The translations under genes were made by a program, and so were the position numbers. From the NCBI RefSeq assembly GCF_000429585.1, contig NZ_AUCD01000002.1:1-64000 (forward strand): 64,000 nt of DNA. The letters are read 5' to 3'. Positions within the stretch are counted from its first letter, which is position 1. Each line of letters starts with the position of its first letter. Below are positions 1-13,230 of this stretch, piece after piece. The notes beneath the pieces are model-generated. The model worked only from the letters and a program-made list of their open reading frames with translations, had not been told where the DNA came from and searched no databases. This DNA is from Atopococcus tabaci DSM 17538 (GTDB lineage Bacteria; Bacillota; Bacilli; Lactobacillales; Carnobacteriaceae_A).

Positions 1-178
1 TGATGAGTGGTTTTGGGTGATAGGCAGGACGACCGTCCTGAGTCTCAAAAATTTTAAAGTAATGATCGTCTAATGAATCGACAAAGTTATAGATAGAAAA
101 AACAATATGGTTGGGATCAATACAAGTAGATAATTCTAATGGAAGTGAAGTTTGATTCATGTTATATTGTACGTACAT
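1..178 (-). CDS. IS1182-family transposase, N-terminal part
   Basis: The frame opens at an ATG at 178 and runs off the left edge. The visible 59 residues include NQTSLPLEL, DPNHIVFSIYNFVDSLDD and GRPAYHPK. These match the start of the DUF772 domain of IS1182-type DDE transposases, which cut and paste the element. A second ATG six codons in (160) is the other possible start; an SD-like AAAGGGGTG sits just upstream of the first ATG. The catalytic DDE part lies outside the window, so activity cannot be judged. Confidence 0.8.
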   Translation of the reverse strand, partial: MYVQYNMNQTSLPLELSTCIDPNHIVFSIYNFVDSLDDHYFKIFETQDGRPAYHPKPLI

Positions 179-235
179 AAAAAGCACCCCTTTAATGTTT
201 AGTGTCGTTACTAATATTATATCAGGGTGCTTTTT
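179..235 (-). promoter_or_regulatory. Transposase promoter and RBS-covering hairpin
   Basis: An 11-bp perfect inverted repeat (179-189 and 225-235, core AAAAGCACCC) lies directly upstream of the transposase ATG. Its proximal arm covers the GGGGTG ribosome binding site. A TATAAT box (216-221, reading left) lies between the arms, so a transcript from that promoter would start inside the loop and lack the distal arm. Read-through transcripts from outside would carry both arms and hide the RBS. This layout is inferred to protect against read-through expression. Confidence 0.45.
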
Positions 236-256
236 GTATGCCTAATTATATATAGC

Positions 257-300
257 AAAAACGACGAGAAAATTAGTTAATCTAATTTCTCGTCGTTTTT
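257..300. terminator. Strong bidirectional hairpin
   Basis: A stem of about 19 bp (AAAAACGACGAGAAA against TTTCTCGTCGTTTTT, loop near 277-280) is flanked by A and T runs on both sides. It can act as an intrinsic terminator in either direction and would insulate the transposase from outside transcription. Confidence 0.65.
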
Positions 301-348
301 ATTTAGTGGCTTTTGTCCCAGCCTCCTCATTGCTTAGTATATACAGCA

Positions 349-483
349 TTAAAGATTCAGCACACTCACTCGGAAAGCTGTATCGTCTCTCCCGGCCGCC
401 TCTATTTCATACAATGCCACCCGCTCCATCCCGTAAGGTGTGTCCGGATAGTGGCAGCACAGCCACAACTGGCCGTCTGACAT
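349..483 (-). pseudogene. C-terminal remnant of an unidentified protein
   Basis: A minus-strand frame encodes 44 residues including WLCCHYPDTPYG and MERVALYEIEAAG, ending at a TAA. It looks like real coding sequence, but an in-frame stop lies immediately upstream and no RBS is visible. The 5' part seems to have been lost where a plus-strand fragment now begins (about 452-483). I do not recognise the family. It sits in a scar next to the IS1182 end. Confidence 0.35.
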
Positions 484-820
484 ATCGTTTTACATCAATG
501 ATACGCATGTGGGGACATGGACGGTTCCAGGAAACTTCTCTGATGTCAGAGGGAAACTGACTCCTCAATGGTGGCCGCGGCAAAACAGTCAGTACGGGTT
601 GTTCCGCACCTTGAGAGTGACGCCGTATGAAACATTGGTAGACGGCGAACCCATTTCAGACATCAACTTAAGTCATATCAATTTTGACAAGACCCTCACC
701 AAAATCCGCTTTGAAGTGGACAAACACGCCGACCATGTCGGCGGGCTCACCATTTTCGGTAAGGAATTCGGCAACTACCCGCAAGATATTGAATACAAAT
801 TGTACTATTCGGATATGTAA
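452..820 (+). pseudogene. C-terminal fragment of an ArsR-type regulator-like protein
   Basis: An open frame without a proper start encodes NWPSDISFYIND, VGTWTVPGNF, a GKLTPQWW segment and GGLTIFGKEFGNYPQDI. This order resembles the C-terminal domain of a group of about 300-residue winged-helix regulators often annotated as ArsR family in Firmicutes. An in-frame stop at 449 and the absence of an N-terminal helix-turn-helix show that only the last third remains. It abuts an opposite-strand fragment, consistent with a deletion or rearrangement near the IS. The family assignment is from memory of the motif order. Confidence 0.5.
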
Positions 821-961
821 TTGAAGATGAGGCAGCCAGATGAGCGGCCAGAAAAGATCCAATTCATGAAGTGGCGTTGAAGTTTCGGCTTACTCCATCA
901 ATTGGACCCTTCAATTCATGATCTGGGGTATTTTTTTGGCTCTGCTCTATTGATTAGGCTA

Positions 962-1010
962 TTCTATTAATGGAGTGAGGGATAAATTTACGCTCACTTC
1001 ATTAATAGAA
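962..1010. repeat. 18-bp inverted repeat
   Basis: The arms at 962-979 (TTCTATTAATGGAGTGAG) and 993-1010 match at 17 of 18 positions, with a 13-base spacer. No U-tract follows, so it is a less typical terminator. It could be an operator or a mobile-element end. No gene starts nearby in an orientation that would clarify this. Confidence 0.4.
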
Positions 1011-1024
1011 ATCGACAGACGCAA

Positions 1025-1053
1025 AAGAGGTCGGGCATATCGCCCGACCTCTT
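1025..1053 (-). terminator. Terminator after the 2-hydroxyacid dehydrogenase gene
   Basis: A GC-rich stem (GAGGTCGGGC against GCCCGACCTC) is followed, reading left, by a short T run. It lies just past the stop codon at 1065. Confidence 0.75.
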
Positions 1054-1064
1054 ACTGTATTTCC

Positions 1065-2039
1065 TTATTCTTGCACAATATTTTGCGGGTTCCCCTCCAG
1101 GAACGCCAATGTATTGTCGAAGGCAATTTTCGCCCGTTCTACCATCGCTTCGTCCGTCAAATATGCCACGTGCGGAGTCAACACGGCATTTTTTGCCTGC
1201 AGAATCGGATAATCTGAAGGAATCGGCGGTTCCATATCGAACACATCCAGACCAGCGCCTGCAATTTTGCCTTCATTCAACAACTCTGCCAAGCCGTCGT
1301 TGTCAATAATCGGTCCGCGTGCGCAGTTGATCAACACGGCAGACTCTTTCATCAAACTCAGCTTCTCTTTCGACAAAAAGCCTTCCGTTTCTTCATTCAG
1401 CGGCAAGTGAACCGTCACAATGTCACTGGTTTTCAGCAATTCGTCCAACGACACGTACTCCAGTCCCAGTTCTTTCGCTTCTTCTTTCTCAGAATTATTG
1501 TAGCCGATCAAGTTGGCGCCAAAGGCTTTGAACAAACGAGCAGTCTGCATCCCGATATTTCCTGTCCCGATGATGCCGACCGTTTTGCCTTTAATTTCTC
1601 TTCCTTGAATCATGCCTGGGAAGTCTTCTTTCCGGATATCCGCATTGCCTTGTGAAATCGAGCGGTACACATCCAGTGTCAGTCCGATGACCAATTCAGC
1701 CACGGACTGATCGGAATACCCAGCTGCGTTGGCGATTTTCACGCCTTTTTCTTTCGCAGCTTCCCCGTCCACATGGTCAACTCCAGTGAATGCCACGTTG
1801 ATGAATTTCAACTGATCCGCCTGCTCGATGGCTTCTGCAGGGTATGGATTGTTGGCGATCATGACCACATCCGCATCTTTGCTGCGTTCAGCCAACTCCT
1901 TGGCATCGGTCGTTTTCTCCTCATAATAAACAAACTCATGCCCTCGTTCTTTAATTGGCTGGGCCAATTCTTCAATCAATTCATTCGGCACTCTAAGTGG
2001 TTCGAGCAATTTAATCAGCACACAATTCAACCCTTCCAT
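1065..2039 (-). CDS. D-isomer-specific 2-hydroxyacid dehydrogenase
   Basis: This cytosolic NAD(P)-dependent enzyme should interconvert a 2-ketoacid and a D-2-hydroxyacid. The 324 residues have the family's two-domain layout. The Rossmann motif GTGNIG is at residues 158-163. The catalytic Arg is R241 (CARGPIID), Glu is E270 (FDMEPP) and His is H290 (TPHVAYLT). The annotated ATG has a poor RBS. GGAAGGG lies about seven bases before a GTG at 2021, so the real start may be six codons later. The substrate cannot be assigned; D-lactate, glycerate or phosphoglycerate-like acids are all possible. It stands alone between the IS scar and the lac island and ends at a good terminator. Two distant paralogues lie at 11.3-14.2 kb. 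Confidence 0.85.
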   Translation of the reverse strand: MEGLNCVLIKLLEPLRVPNELIEELAQPIKERGHEFVYYEEKTTDAKELAERSKDADVVMIANNPYPAEAIEQADQLKFINVAFTGVDHVDGEAAKEKGVKIANAAGYSDQSVAELVIGLTLDVYRSISQGNADIRKEDFPGMIQGREIKGKTVGIIGTGNIGMQTARLFKAFGANLIGYNNSEKEEAKELGLEYVSLDELLKTSDIVTVHLPLNEETEGFLSKEKLSLMKESAVLINCARGPIIDNDGLAELLNEGKIAGAGLDVFDMEPPIPSDYPILQAKNAVLTPHVAYLTDEAMVERAKIAFDNTLAFLEGNPQNIVQE

Positions 2040-2180
2040 TTATAGTCTCACACTTATTGTAACAAAAAACGAAGCTGCGTGAGGCAACACTTTATTCAAA
2101 TGCTCTAAACCACAAAAAGACCACAGATTTAACCTCATCTTCACGTCACTAAAATTTTAAGCACAAGCCCTTTTTAGTCA

Positions 2181-3671
<1,491 letters not shown>

Positions 3672-3687
3672 CTACTCATTTAAAAGA

Positions 3688-3725
3688 AAGGCAACCTAAT
3701 GTCTTTCAACACCAAGTTGCCTTTT
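3688..3725 (-). terminator. Hairpin between lacG and the downstream GH1 gene
   Basis: AAAGGCAAC (3688-3696) pairs with GTTGCCTTT (3717-3725) across a 20-base loop, and reading left it is followed by CTTTT. It is a weak terminator or processing hairpin that could lower expression of the second GH1 gene. Confidence 0.5.
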
Positions 3726-3729
3726 CTCC

Positions 3730-6851
<3,122 letters not shown>

Positions 6852-6857
6852 TTAGTT

Positions 6858-7172
6858 TCATCCTTTCTTATAAAGATTGATTAAGTGCCCTACTATATCG
6901 CGCAATAATAAAGTAGTCATCAAGTGGTCCTGTCCGTGTACCATAATAAATCCTACTTCCACTTCTTCTCCTGCTGCTTCTTGTGCCAACATTTGTGTTT
7001 GTGCATTGTGAGCTTCTTTGATACTTTCGCCCGCCTCCTCTACTAATTGTTCCGCTTTATCGAATTCCCCTTTTTCAGCTGCACTTATTGCTTCTAATAA
7101 ACTTGATCGAGCATCCCCTGCGTGAGCAACAATTTCAAATCCTACCATATTCGCTTCTACTCTATTCATCAT
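6858..7172 (-). CDS. lacF: Lactose-specific PTS enzyme IIA
   Basis: LacF takes phosphate from HPr and passes it to the EIIB domain of LacE. The protein has 104 residues, typical of the all-helical lactose/cellobiose IIA family. The motif [10 protein letters not shown] gives the phosphorylated His (H79) and the metal-binding Asp (D82). AGGAGGAG precedes tandem ATG codons, so the start could be one codon later. It is first in the leftward lac operon, just downstream of the divergent promoter. Confidence 0.95.
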   Translation of the reverse strand: MMNRVEANMVGFEIVAHAGDARSSLLEAISAAEKGEFDKAEQLVEEAGESIKEAHNAQTQMLAQEAAGEEVEVGFIMVHGQDHLMTTLLLRDIVGHLINLYKKG

Positions 7173-7241
7173 TTTGTCTCCTCCTATAAAACATATGAAA
7201 ATGTTTGTTTTTTTTACAAAATGTTTTATTTTGTTAATTAC

Positions 7242-7281
7242 AAGTTATCACTGCTTTAATAGCTTGTCAAGCGTTTTCATA
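7242..7281 (-). promoter_or_regulatory. lacFEG promoter with overlapping cre-like site
   Basis: Reading left, TTGACA (7265-7270), a 17-base spacer and TAACTT (7242-7247) form a plausible sigma-A promoter. A sequence close to the CcpA cre consensus, TGAAAACGCTTGACA, overlaps the -35 box, with one extra base relative to the consensus. Glucose repression by CcpA binding at the promoter is inferred. Confidence 0.65.
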
Positions 7282-7295
7282 ATTAAATATTTCTG

Positions 7296-7324
7296 TTGAC
7301 ATTGGTTTATACAGGTGATAAATT
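7296..7324 (+). promoter_or_regulatory. lacRABCD promoter
   Basis: TTGACA (7296-7301) and TAAATT (7319-7324) are separated by exactly 17 bases, upstream of lacR. It is back-to-back with the lacFEG promoter, so both operons can be controlled from one region. Confidence 0.65.
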
Positions 7325-7382
7325 GATGTAAAGAAACAATAACAAACATTCCCAAACATAAATCGAAAGGAGGTTATTTGAG

Positions 7383-8135
7383 ATTTTAAAAGAACAACGA
7401 CTCGAGACAATTCAAAAGCTCGTAAATACGCATGGAATTATCGGAGTAGCTGATTTAACGACTGAATTAGGCGTAACTGAAATGACTATTCGCCGAGATC
7501 TCAAAGAATTAGAAGAAGAAGGATTAATCCAGAGAATTCACGGGGGTGCCAAGCTTCCTAAAAACTTATCTAAAAAAGAACTTTCCCATTCTGAAAAACA
7601 AGAGATAAACACTTCTGAAAAAATATATATAGCTAAACAAATTGCTTCATTAATTGAATCAGATGACACGATATTTTTAGGTCCAGGTACAACTATTGAA
7701 ATGGTTTATGATTATCTTCAAGTAACTCCAATGCGAGTAGTGACAAATTCTATCCACGTTTTCAATAAGTTTAACCAAAGCAATATGTATGACTTAATTT
7801 TAATTGGCGGAAGTTACCGGGAACGTACGGGAGCTTTCGTAGGCAGCATCGCCAACCAAGCTTTGTCTAAATTACGAGTAAGAAAAGCTTTCATAGGCGT
7901 TAATGGAATTAATCATAATAATCTGTTTACTTCAAACGAAGAAGAAGGAACCACGCAAAGCATTATTATGGACAATGCTCAAGAGACTTACATTGTCGCT
8001 GATCACAGCAAAATTGCAAAAGAGGACTTTTTCAGCTTTTACGATTTAGATAAAACCACCGCAATCATCACCGATGAAAACCTCACAACAGTTCAAAAGC
8101 AAGTATTGGAACAATATACCAGGGTAATAAACTAA
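7383..8135 (+). CDS. lacR: Lactose repressor LacR (DeoR family)
   Basis: A DeoR-type repressor of about 250 residues that should respond to tagatose-6-phosphate. The N-terminal winged helix includes [23 protein letters not shown] and IHGGAK. The C-terminal DeoRC sensor domain includes [10 protein letters not shown] and a YIVADHSKI segment. The start is odd. AAAGGAGG (7367-7374) points at TTG 7378, but that TTG hits a stop after three codons. The conserved frame ([14 protein letters not shown]) begins at ATT 7383. Either translation uses the rare ATT codon or one base is missing after TTG AG. The first ATG in frame (7482) would remove half of the DNA-binding domain and is unlikely. Confidence 0.85.
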   Translation: MLKEQRLETIQKLVNTHGIIGVADLTTELGVTEMTIRRDLKELEEEGLIQRIHGGAKLPKNLSKKELSHSEKQEINTSEKIYIAKQIASLIESDDTIFLGPGTTIEMVYDYLQVTPMRVVTNSIHVFNKFNQSNMYDLILIGGSYRERTGAFVGSIANQALSKLRVRKAFIGVNGINHNNLFTSNEEEGTTQSIIMDNAQETYIVADHSKIAKEDFFSFYDLDKTTAIITDENLTTVQKQVLEQYTRVIN

Positions 8136-8160
8136 CATATATGAAATGGAGAGAGTTATC

Positions 8161-8595
8161 ATGATGGTATTTTTAGGATCAGATAAAGACGGGTTGGAAC
8201 TAAAAGAAACAATCAAGACGTACCTTGCAGAAGAAATGAGTGAAGTGGAAGTAACAGACACTACTCCTGAAGGAGCAGTAGACTTTATTGAATCAAGCTT
8301 AGCCGTTGCAAACGGCGTAAGAAAAAATGAAGGCGCTGTCGGGATTTTATTCGATAAAACAGGGGCAGGCTCCTTTATGGCTGTAACTAAGTTAAAAGGG
8401 ATTGTTGCCGCTGAAGTTTCAGATGAACACTCTGCAAAAATGACAAGAGATCATAATAATTCTTCCATTATTACTTTAGGATCAGGAATAGTAGGCGAAC
8501 AATTGGCCAAAAATATTGTCGCGGTTTTCCTCAACTCTGAGTATTCCGGCGGACGCCATCAAATTCGTGTGGATATGCTCGATGCTATGTGCTGA
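8161..8595 (+). CDS. lacA: Galactose-6-phosphate isomerase subunit LacA
   Basis: LacA forms a heteromultimer with LacB that converts galactose-6-phosphate to tagatose-6-phosphate. About 144 residues of the RpiB/LacAB fold are present, with [31 protein letters not shown] and the diagnostic end [16 protein letters not shown] chose ATG 8161 (or 8164) because GGAGAGAG lies just upstream. An upstream ATG at 8146 lacks an RBS. It begins 25 bases after lacR. Confidence 0.94.
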   Translation: MMVFLGSDKDGLELKETIKTYLAEEMSEVEVTDTTPEGAVDFIESSLAVANGVRKNEGAVGILFDKTGAGSFMAVTKLKGIVAAEVSDEHSAKMTRDHNNSSIITLGSGIVGEQLAKNIVAVFLNSEYSGGRHQIRVDMLDAMC

Positions 8596-8651
8596 CTTTT
8601 TCATTCAATTCTATTAATAAAAAATCCAATTATACAAAAGGAGAATACGTG

Positions 8652-9170
8652 ATGATTATTGCACTAGGAAATGACCATATCGTAACAGACACTAAAATTG
8701 CCGTTTCAGATTACTTAAAGAAGCAGGGACATGAAGTTATTGATGTAGGTACGTATGACTTCACACGCACCCACTACCCTATCTATGGAAAAAAGGTAGG
8801 AGAAGCAGTCGCATCAGGAGAAGCAGATTTAGGGGTTGTCATCTGTGGCACAGGTGTAGGAATCTCCAACGGTGCAAATAAAGTAAACGGAGTTCGAGCT
8901 GCATTGGTACGGGACATTACTACCTCCCGTTATGCGAAAGAGAAATTAAATGCAAACGTAATCGGATTTGGTGGAAAAATCACTGGCGAACACCTCATTT
9001 TCGCTTGCATTGATAACTTTATTGAAGCTGAATATGAAAAGTCTCAAGAAAATGATGCTTTAATCGAAAAAATAGCACACCTTGAAAGCGATAACTTTAA
9101 TTTACAAGAAACAGATAAAAAGTTCGAAGAGTTTTTAGAGAAATGGGAAAACGGCGAATATCACGATTAA
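8652..9170 (+). CDS. lacB: Galactose-6-phosphate isomerase subunit LacB
   Basis: The partner of LacA, with 172 residues. It has the RpiB-like active-site stretch [19 protein letters not shown] with C65, and [13 protein letters not shown] upstream. AAAGGAG precedes GTG 8649 and ATG 8652; ATG is preferred on spacing. It lies 56 bases after lacA in the same operon. Confidence 0.95.
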   Translation: MIIALGNDHIVTDTKIAVSDYLKKQGHEVIDVGTYDFTRTHYPIYGKKVGEAVASGEADLGVVICGTGVGISNGANKVNGVRAALVRDITTSRYAKEKLNANVIGFGGKITGEHLIFACIDNFIEAEYEKSQENDALIEKIAHLESDNFNLQETDKKFEEFLEKWENGEYHD

Positions 9171-9235
9171 CCCATTTACAATAACGTATCGATTACCGTA
9201 TGAAAAAGTTATTATTGAAAGGGTGGTGAACTAAA

Positions 9236-10168
9236 TTGATTCTAACAATTACAATGAATCCATCTGTTGACGTTTCCTACCCTCTCGATTCTTTTAAAAT
9301 TGATGATGTAAATAGAGTCGAGTCGGTAAACAAAACTGCAGGAGGAAAAGGTCTTAATGTCACACGTGTCATCTCTCAAATGGATGAGTCGGTTAAAGCT
9401 ACCGGAATCATTGGTGGCACTATCGGAGATAACATTTTGAAAAATTTAGATACTGAAGGAATCCAACATGATTTTCTAAAAATTGATAAAGAATCGCGAA
9501 ACTGCATCGCCATTCTACATGACGGTAAACAAACAGAAATTCTGGAATCGGGACCCGTTTTAGATGAATTTGAAGGAGTGTCTTTCAAAAAAAAATTGAT
9601 TCAGTTACTAGAAAACGTATCTCTAGTAACTATTTCGGGCAGTCTTCCAACGGGGCTGCCACACGATTACTATGCCTCCCTCCTCTCACTCTGTAAAAAG
9701 AAGAATGTAAAGGCTTTATTAGACACTAGTGGACATTACTTAAAAGAATCCCTTTTAACTGAGGATAAACCTCTACTGATTAAACCCAATGAAACAGAGC
9801 TCAGCGAATTATTGGGTAAATCTGTGACAACTACAAGCGAACTGAAAGAAGCTCTAAATCATAAAATGTTTGATGGCTTGGAGTGGATTGTGGTTTCTTT
9901 AGGAGCTGAAGGAGCTTTCGCTAAGAACAAGAACGCCTTTTATAAAGTTACAATACCCAAAATTGAAGTTGTAAATCCAGTCGGTTCTGGAGATGCTACA
10001 ATCGCCGGTTTTGCCATCGCTTTGCACCAAGGCCAATCACCTGAATCCGTCTTAAAGAGCGGTATGGCAACAGGTATGCTGAATACTATGGAAGCCAAAA
10101 CTGGGTCAGTTAATAAAGATTACTTTCAAAAGTATTATGACCAAGTCCACGTTCAAAAAATTGATTGA
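9236..10168 (+). CDS. lacC: Tagatose-6-phosphate kinase LacC
   Basis: LacC uses ATP to make tagatose-1,6-bisphosphate. The 310 residues follow the PfkB/LacC family: substrate motif AGGKGLNVTR (about 35-44) and the C-terminal anion-hole motif VGSGDATIAGFA with catalytic D253. The start is TTG at 9236, supported by AAAGGGTGGTGAA upstream; the next residues MTMNPSVD-like (ITMNPSVDVSY) are the normal N-terminus. It is fourth in the operon. Confidence 0.95.
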   Translation: MILTITMNPSVDVSYPLDSFKIDDVNRVESVNKTAGGKGLNVTRVISQMDESVKATGIIGGTIGDNILKNLDTEGIQHDFLKIDKESRNCIAILHDGKQTEILESGPVLDEFEGVSFKKKLIQLLENVSLVTISGSLPTGLPHDYYASLLSLCKKKNVKALLDTSGHYLKESLLTEDKPLLIKPNETELSELLGKSVTTTSELKEALNHKMFDGLEWIVVSLGAEGAFAKNKNAFYKVTIPKIEVVNPVGSGDATIAGFAIALHQGQSPESVLKSGMATGMLNTMEAKTGSVNKDYFQKYYDQVHVQKID

Positions 10169-10212
10169 TTATTTCACATTGCTTTTAACAACTCAAATAA
10201 GGAGCTAAAAAA

Positions 10213-11235
10213 ATGTTAACAATCAGCGCAGGAAAATATCAAGCATTGGAACGGCTATCAGACGAGAACGGTGTTATCTCTGCATTAGCAATCGATCAGC
10301 GCGGTTCTTTAAAGAAAATGATTGCGAACGCGAGCCCGAAAGAAATTGGTGATGAAGGAATTATTGAATTTAAAAAACTTATCTCTAAAGAATTGACTCC
10401 ATATGCCAGTTCTATCCTTTTGGATCCTGAATACGGCATTCCAGCTTCGGGAGAACGCGATAAAAATGCCGGGCTACTCCTTGCCTATGAAAAAACTGGG
10501 TATGACGCAACTGAGCCCGGGCGTTTACCTGATCTATTGGAAGAATGGTCCGTGAAACGCTTGAAAGAAGCCGGTGCAGACGCGGTGAAGTTTTTATTGT
10601 ATTACGATGTGGATGAAGCTGAGGAAATTAATGAATTCAAGCATGTTTACATGGAGCGTGTAGGTTCGGAATGCTTGGCAGAAGACATTCCATTTTTCTT
10701 GGAAATTTTAACATATGATGCTCGTATAGAGGATGTAAAAAGTAAAGAATACGCAAAAGTGAAACCTCGTAAAGTGATTGAAGCAATGAAAGAATTCTCT
10801 AAACCACAGTACAATGTAGACGTTTTGAAAGTGGAAGTTCCTGTCAACATGAATTATGTGGAAGGCTTTTCTAATGAAGAAGCGATTCATTCCCAAAAAG
10901 AAGCTCTTCAATATTACAAAGAACAAAGTGAGTCAACTCACTTGCCATTTATCTTTTTAAGTGCAGGAGTTTCAGCTCAGATGTTTCAAGATACATTGAA
11001 ATTTGCTCGAGATGCTGGCTCCACTTTCAATGGGGTACTTTGCGGGCGAGCAACCTGGAAAGATGGAGTTGAACCATATGCCTCTGAAGGTGAACAAGCT
11101 GGACGGGATTGGTTACAAACTCAAGGAAGAAAAAATATAGAAGAATTAAATAAAGTTATAAATGAAACCGCTATTTCTTGGCATCATAAGGTACAAGAAG
11201 TACCTCTTCAAAAACAAGTTGTTCAATCTCATTAG
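10213..11235 (+). CDS. lacD: Tagatose-1,6-bisphosphate aldolase LacD
   Basis: A class I (Schiff-base) aldolase that splits tagatose-1,6-bisphosphate to dihydroxyacetone phosphate and glyceraldehyde-3-phosphate. The 340 residues include [34 protein letters not shown] and [11 protein letters not shown], where K206 is the expected Schiff-base lysine. AAGGAGC precedes the ATG. It closes the lac operon and is followed by an 18-bp terminator. The last dozen residues look like a variable tail. Confidence 0.96.
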   Translation: MLTISAGKYQALERLSDENGVISALAIDQRGSLKKMIANASPKEIGDEGIIEFKKLISKELTPYASSILLDPEYGIPASGERDKNAGLLLAYEKTGYDATEPGRLPDLLEEWSVKRLKEAGADAVKFLLYYDVDEAEEINEFKHVYMERVGSECLAEDIPFFLEILTYDARIEDVKSKEYAKVKPRKVIEAMKEFSKPQYNVDVLKVEVPVNMNYVEGFSNEEAIHSQKEALQYYKEQSESTHLPFIFLSAGVSAQMFQDTLKFARDAGSTFNGVLCGRATWKDGVEPYASEGEQAGRDWLQTQGRKNIEELNKVINETAISWHHKVQEVPLQKQVVQSH

Positions 11236-11242
11236 AAATGAT

Positions 11243-11283
11243 AAGAAAAGGACGAAACATGAAAAATGTTTCGTCCTTTTCTT
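11243..11283. terminator. Bidirectional terminator after lacD
   Basis: An 18-bp perfect stem (AAGAAAAGGACGAAACAT and its complement) with a five-base loop lies between convergent genes. A and T runs sit on both sides, so it can end both lacD and the leftward dehydrogenase transcript. It also marks the right end of the AT-rich lac island. Confidence 0.85.
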
Positions 11284-11300
11284 ATCTAAATCTATATTTT

Positions 11301-12266
11301 TTAGTACCCCACCTCATTCACCGGCTGCCCTCTCAAAAACGCCCGCGCGTTTTCCACGCTGATGTCAATCAAGCGCTGGCGGCTTTCTTTGGTGGCCCAG
11401 GCGATGTGCGGGGTGATGAAACAATTTTGGGCTTTTAAGAGCGGATTGTCGCTTTGGATAGACTCGGTGCTCACCACATCAAGTCCGGCGGCATATATTT
11501 TTCCTTCATTCAACGCTTCGGCAACATCGTGTTCGTTGATCAGCGGTCCTCTTCCCGTGTTCAACAAAATCACGCCGTCTTTCATTTGGCGGATAGCGTC
11601 CGCATTGATTATTTCTTTTGTCTTTTCCGTCAACGGCAGGTGCAAGGACAAGACATCGGCCTGCGCCAACAGTTCTTCTTTTGAAACGTAGTTTGCAATT
11701 TGTCTGCCGCTTTCGCTCTCGCTGCGGTTATACGCCAGTACATTCATACCAAAAGCCCGGGCGAGTTTTCCGACTGCCTGCCCGATTTTTCCGAATCCGA
11801 GGATGCCGATCGTTTTTCCGGACAGTTCCATTAGTGGATAATCGTAGAACGTCCAATCTTCGTGGTGTTCCCACTTTCCGTTGTGGACTTCCCGGCTGTG
11901 GTGCGCCACTTGATTGGTGATTTCAAGCAACAGCGCAAAGGTGTGTTGGGCGACAGAATCGGTGCTGTAGTCCGGGACGTTGCTGACGGTGATGCCGCGT
12001 TCGCGGGCGGCTTCAATATCCACGACATTGTATCCGGTCGCCAAAACCCCGATAAAACGGATGTTGGCACACGCCTCCAAAACGGTTTGTGTGATGGGAA
12101 CTTTATTGGTAAAGACAAGTTCCGCCTCTCCAATCCGCTCAATCGCTTCCGCTTCGTCTTCCAAGGAGGTTCGGTCATACAGCGTCACCTCGCCCAGTTC
12201 TTCCAATTCTTTCCAACTCAAGTCTCCCGGATTGGTGGTATAACCTTCCAACACAACAATGTTCAT
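11301..12266 (-). CDS. D-2-hydroxyacid dehydrogenase, glycerate/hydroxypyruvate type
   Basis: A 321-residue NAD(P)H-dependent dehydrogenase. The Rossmann motif GFGKIG is at 157-162, R239 is in NTGRGPLI, E268 in STES and H287 in TPHIAWA. The DVVSTE stretch and TPHIAWA are common in glycerate dehydrogenase/hydroxypyruvate reductase members. The ATG overlaps the ribokinase stop by four bases (ATGA), so the two are translationally coupled. It belongs to an operon with ribokinase and probably the third dehydrogenase upstream. Substrate is not proven. Confidence 0.85.
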   Translation of the reverse strand: MNIVVLEGYTTNPGDLSWKELEELGEVTLYDRTSLEDEAEAIERIGEAELVFTNKVPITQTVLEACANIRFIGVLATGYNVVDIEAARERGITVSNVPDYSTDSVAQHTFALLLEITNQVAHHSREVHNGKWEHHEDWTFYDYPLMELSGKTIGILGFGKIGQAVGKLARAFGMNVLAYNRSESESGRQIANYVSKEELLAQADVLSLHLPLTEKTKEIINADAIRQMKDGVILLNTGRGPLINEHDVAEALNEGKIYAAGLDVVSTESIQSDNPLLKAQNCFITPHIAWATKESRQRLIDISVENARAFLRGQPVNEVGY

Positions 12267-13207
12267 TTAACCGCCTCCTTTTCGCTGTCTAAAAATTGCA
12301 TGACTTCTTCCAATGTCGGCATCGCTTGAGCAGTGCCTTCTTTGGTGACGGCGCAGGCGCCAACGGCATTCGCAAACCGGATGGCGTCCTCCAACCCATA
12401 CTCGTTTGCCAGTGCATAAGCCAGACCGCCGTTGAACGCATCGCCTGCGCCGGTGGTGTCCACCGCGTGGACCGGAAAACCGTCGTACACCTTCCCTTTT
12501 TGTTCTGCATTATAGAGAAGGCAGCCTTTTTTCCCAAGTGTGATCAATACGTTGTCAGCGCCCAGTTGATGCAATGTTTGCGCTGCCGCTGTGGCACTTT
12601 CGACAGAATCAACCGGCATACCGGTCAACTGTGCGGCTTCTGTTTCATTGGGAGTTAAGTACGTGACTTTTTTCAACCAGTCATCCGGAATCGGTTGAAA
12701 CGGCGCCGGATTCAAGATGACCGGCACACCATGTTTTTCCGCCAATTGCAAGGTGGTGTCCACTGCATCCAGGTTGGTTTCCAGCTGAGTCAACACCACT
12801 GCCGATTCCGCCAATTTGGATTCTGCTTTTTCAATCTCTTCTTTATGGATGTTGGCGCATGCACTCGGCGTCACGACAATCATGTTTTCACTCTCGTCGT
12901 CAACCGTAATAAGGGCCGATCCGGTGGCCCGCTCCTTGTCGATGGCAATGTGGGTGGTGTCGATGCCTTCTGTTTGAAAATGGTCCAGCGCCAGTTTCCC
13001 GAAGGCATCATCCCCCAGCTTGGTGACCAAGGACACTTCCGACCCGAGACGGGCTGCAGCGGCTGCCTGATTGCTGCCTTTTCCTCCGGCACCGGTCCGG
13101 AACGATTTCCCTAACACAGTCTCTCCCGGCTGCGGCAGCCGATCCGCCCGCGCTGTCAGATCGGTCACATAACTTCCCATGATGAATACGCTATTTTTAT
13201 TTACCAA
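12263..13207 (-). CDS. rbsK: Ribokinase-like PfkB sugar kinase
   Basis: The protein should phosphorylate ribose, or a related sugar or sugar acid, with ATP. It has 314 residues with the N-terminal GAGGKGSNQAAAAARLG motif, NPAPFQPIP, LTPNETEA and the C-terminal DTTGAGDAFNGGLA with catalytic Asp D256. These are the ribokinase signatures. The start is a TTG at 13207, nine bases after AGGAGG. No rbsD or ribose transporter is adjacent. The coupling to two hydroxyacid dehydrogenases is unusual, so a sugar-acid substrate is possible. Confidence 0.85.
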   Translation of the reverse strand: MVNKNSVFIMGSYVTDLTARADRLPQPGETVLGKSFRTGAGGKGSNQAAAAARLGSEVSLVTKLGDDAFGKLALDHFQTEGIDTTHIAIDKERATGSALITVDDESENMIVVTPSACANIHKEEIEKAESKLAESAVVLTQLETNLDAVDTTLQLAEKHGVPVILNPAPFQPIPDDWLKKVTYLTPNETEAAQLTGMPVDSVESATAAAQTLHQLGADNVLITLGKKGCLLYNAEQKGKVYDGFPVHAVDTTGAGDAFNGGLAYALANEYGLEDAIRFANAVGACAVTKEGTAQAMPTLEEVMQFLDSEKEAVK

Positions 13208-13230
13208 CGAGCTTTTCCTCCTTTGCGCGT

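Larger units (their letters stand above)
1..328 (-). mobile_element. IS1182-like insertion sequence, one end only
   Basis: The left edge of the window holds the 5' end of an IS1182-family element, cut off by the window boundary. It contains the transposase start (178, reading left), its promoter and leader hairpin, a strong hairpin at 257-300, and an outer end near 310-327 reading TTTTGTCCCAGCCTCC. The same GGGACAAAA-type end sequence bounds a structured repeat at 14256-14487, which suggests it is a terminal inverted repeat. The exact outer boundary is an estimate because the other end and the target duplication are not visible. Confidence 0.6.
7198..7359. promoter_or_regulatory. Putative LacR operator pair flanking the divergent promoters
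   Basis: AAATGTTTGTT (7199-7209) and its inverse AACAAACATT (7341-7350) lie on the outer sides of the two promoters. Related copies, ACAAAATGTTTTA near 7216 and CCCAAACAT near 7351, lie next to them. DeoR-family LacR proteins bind AT-rich TGTTT-type repeats, so these are candidate operators that could be bridged by a loop. The assignment is inferred from position and symmetry. Confidence 0.5.
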
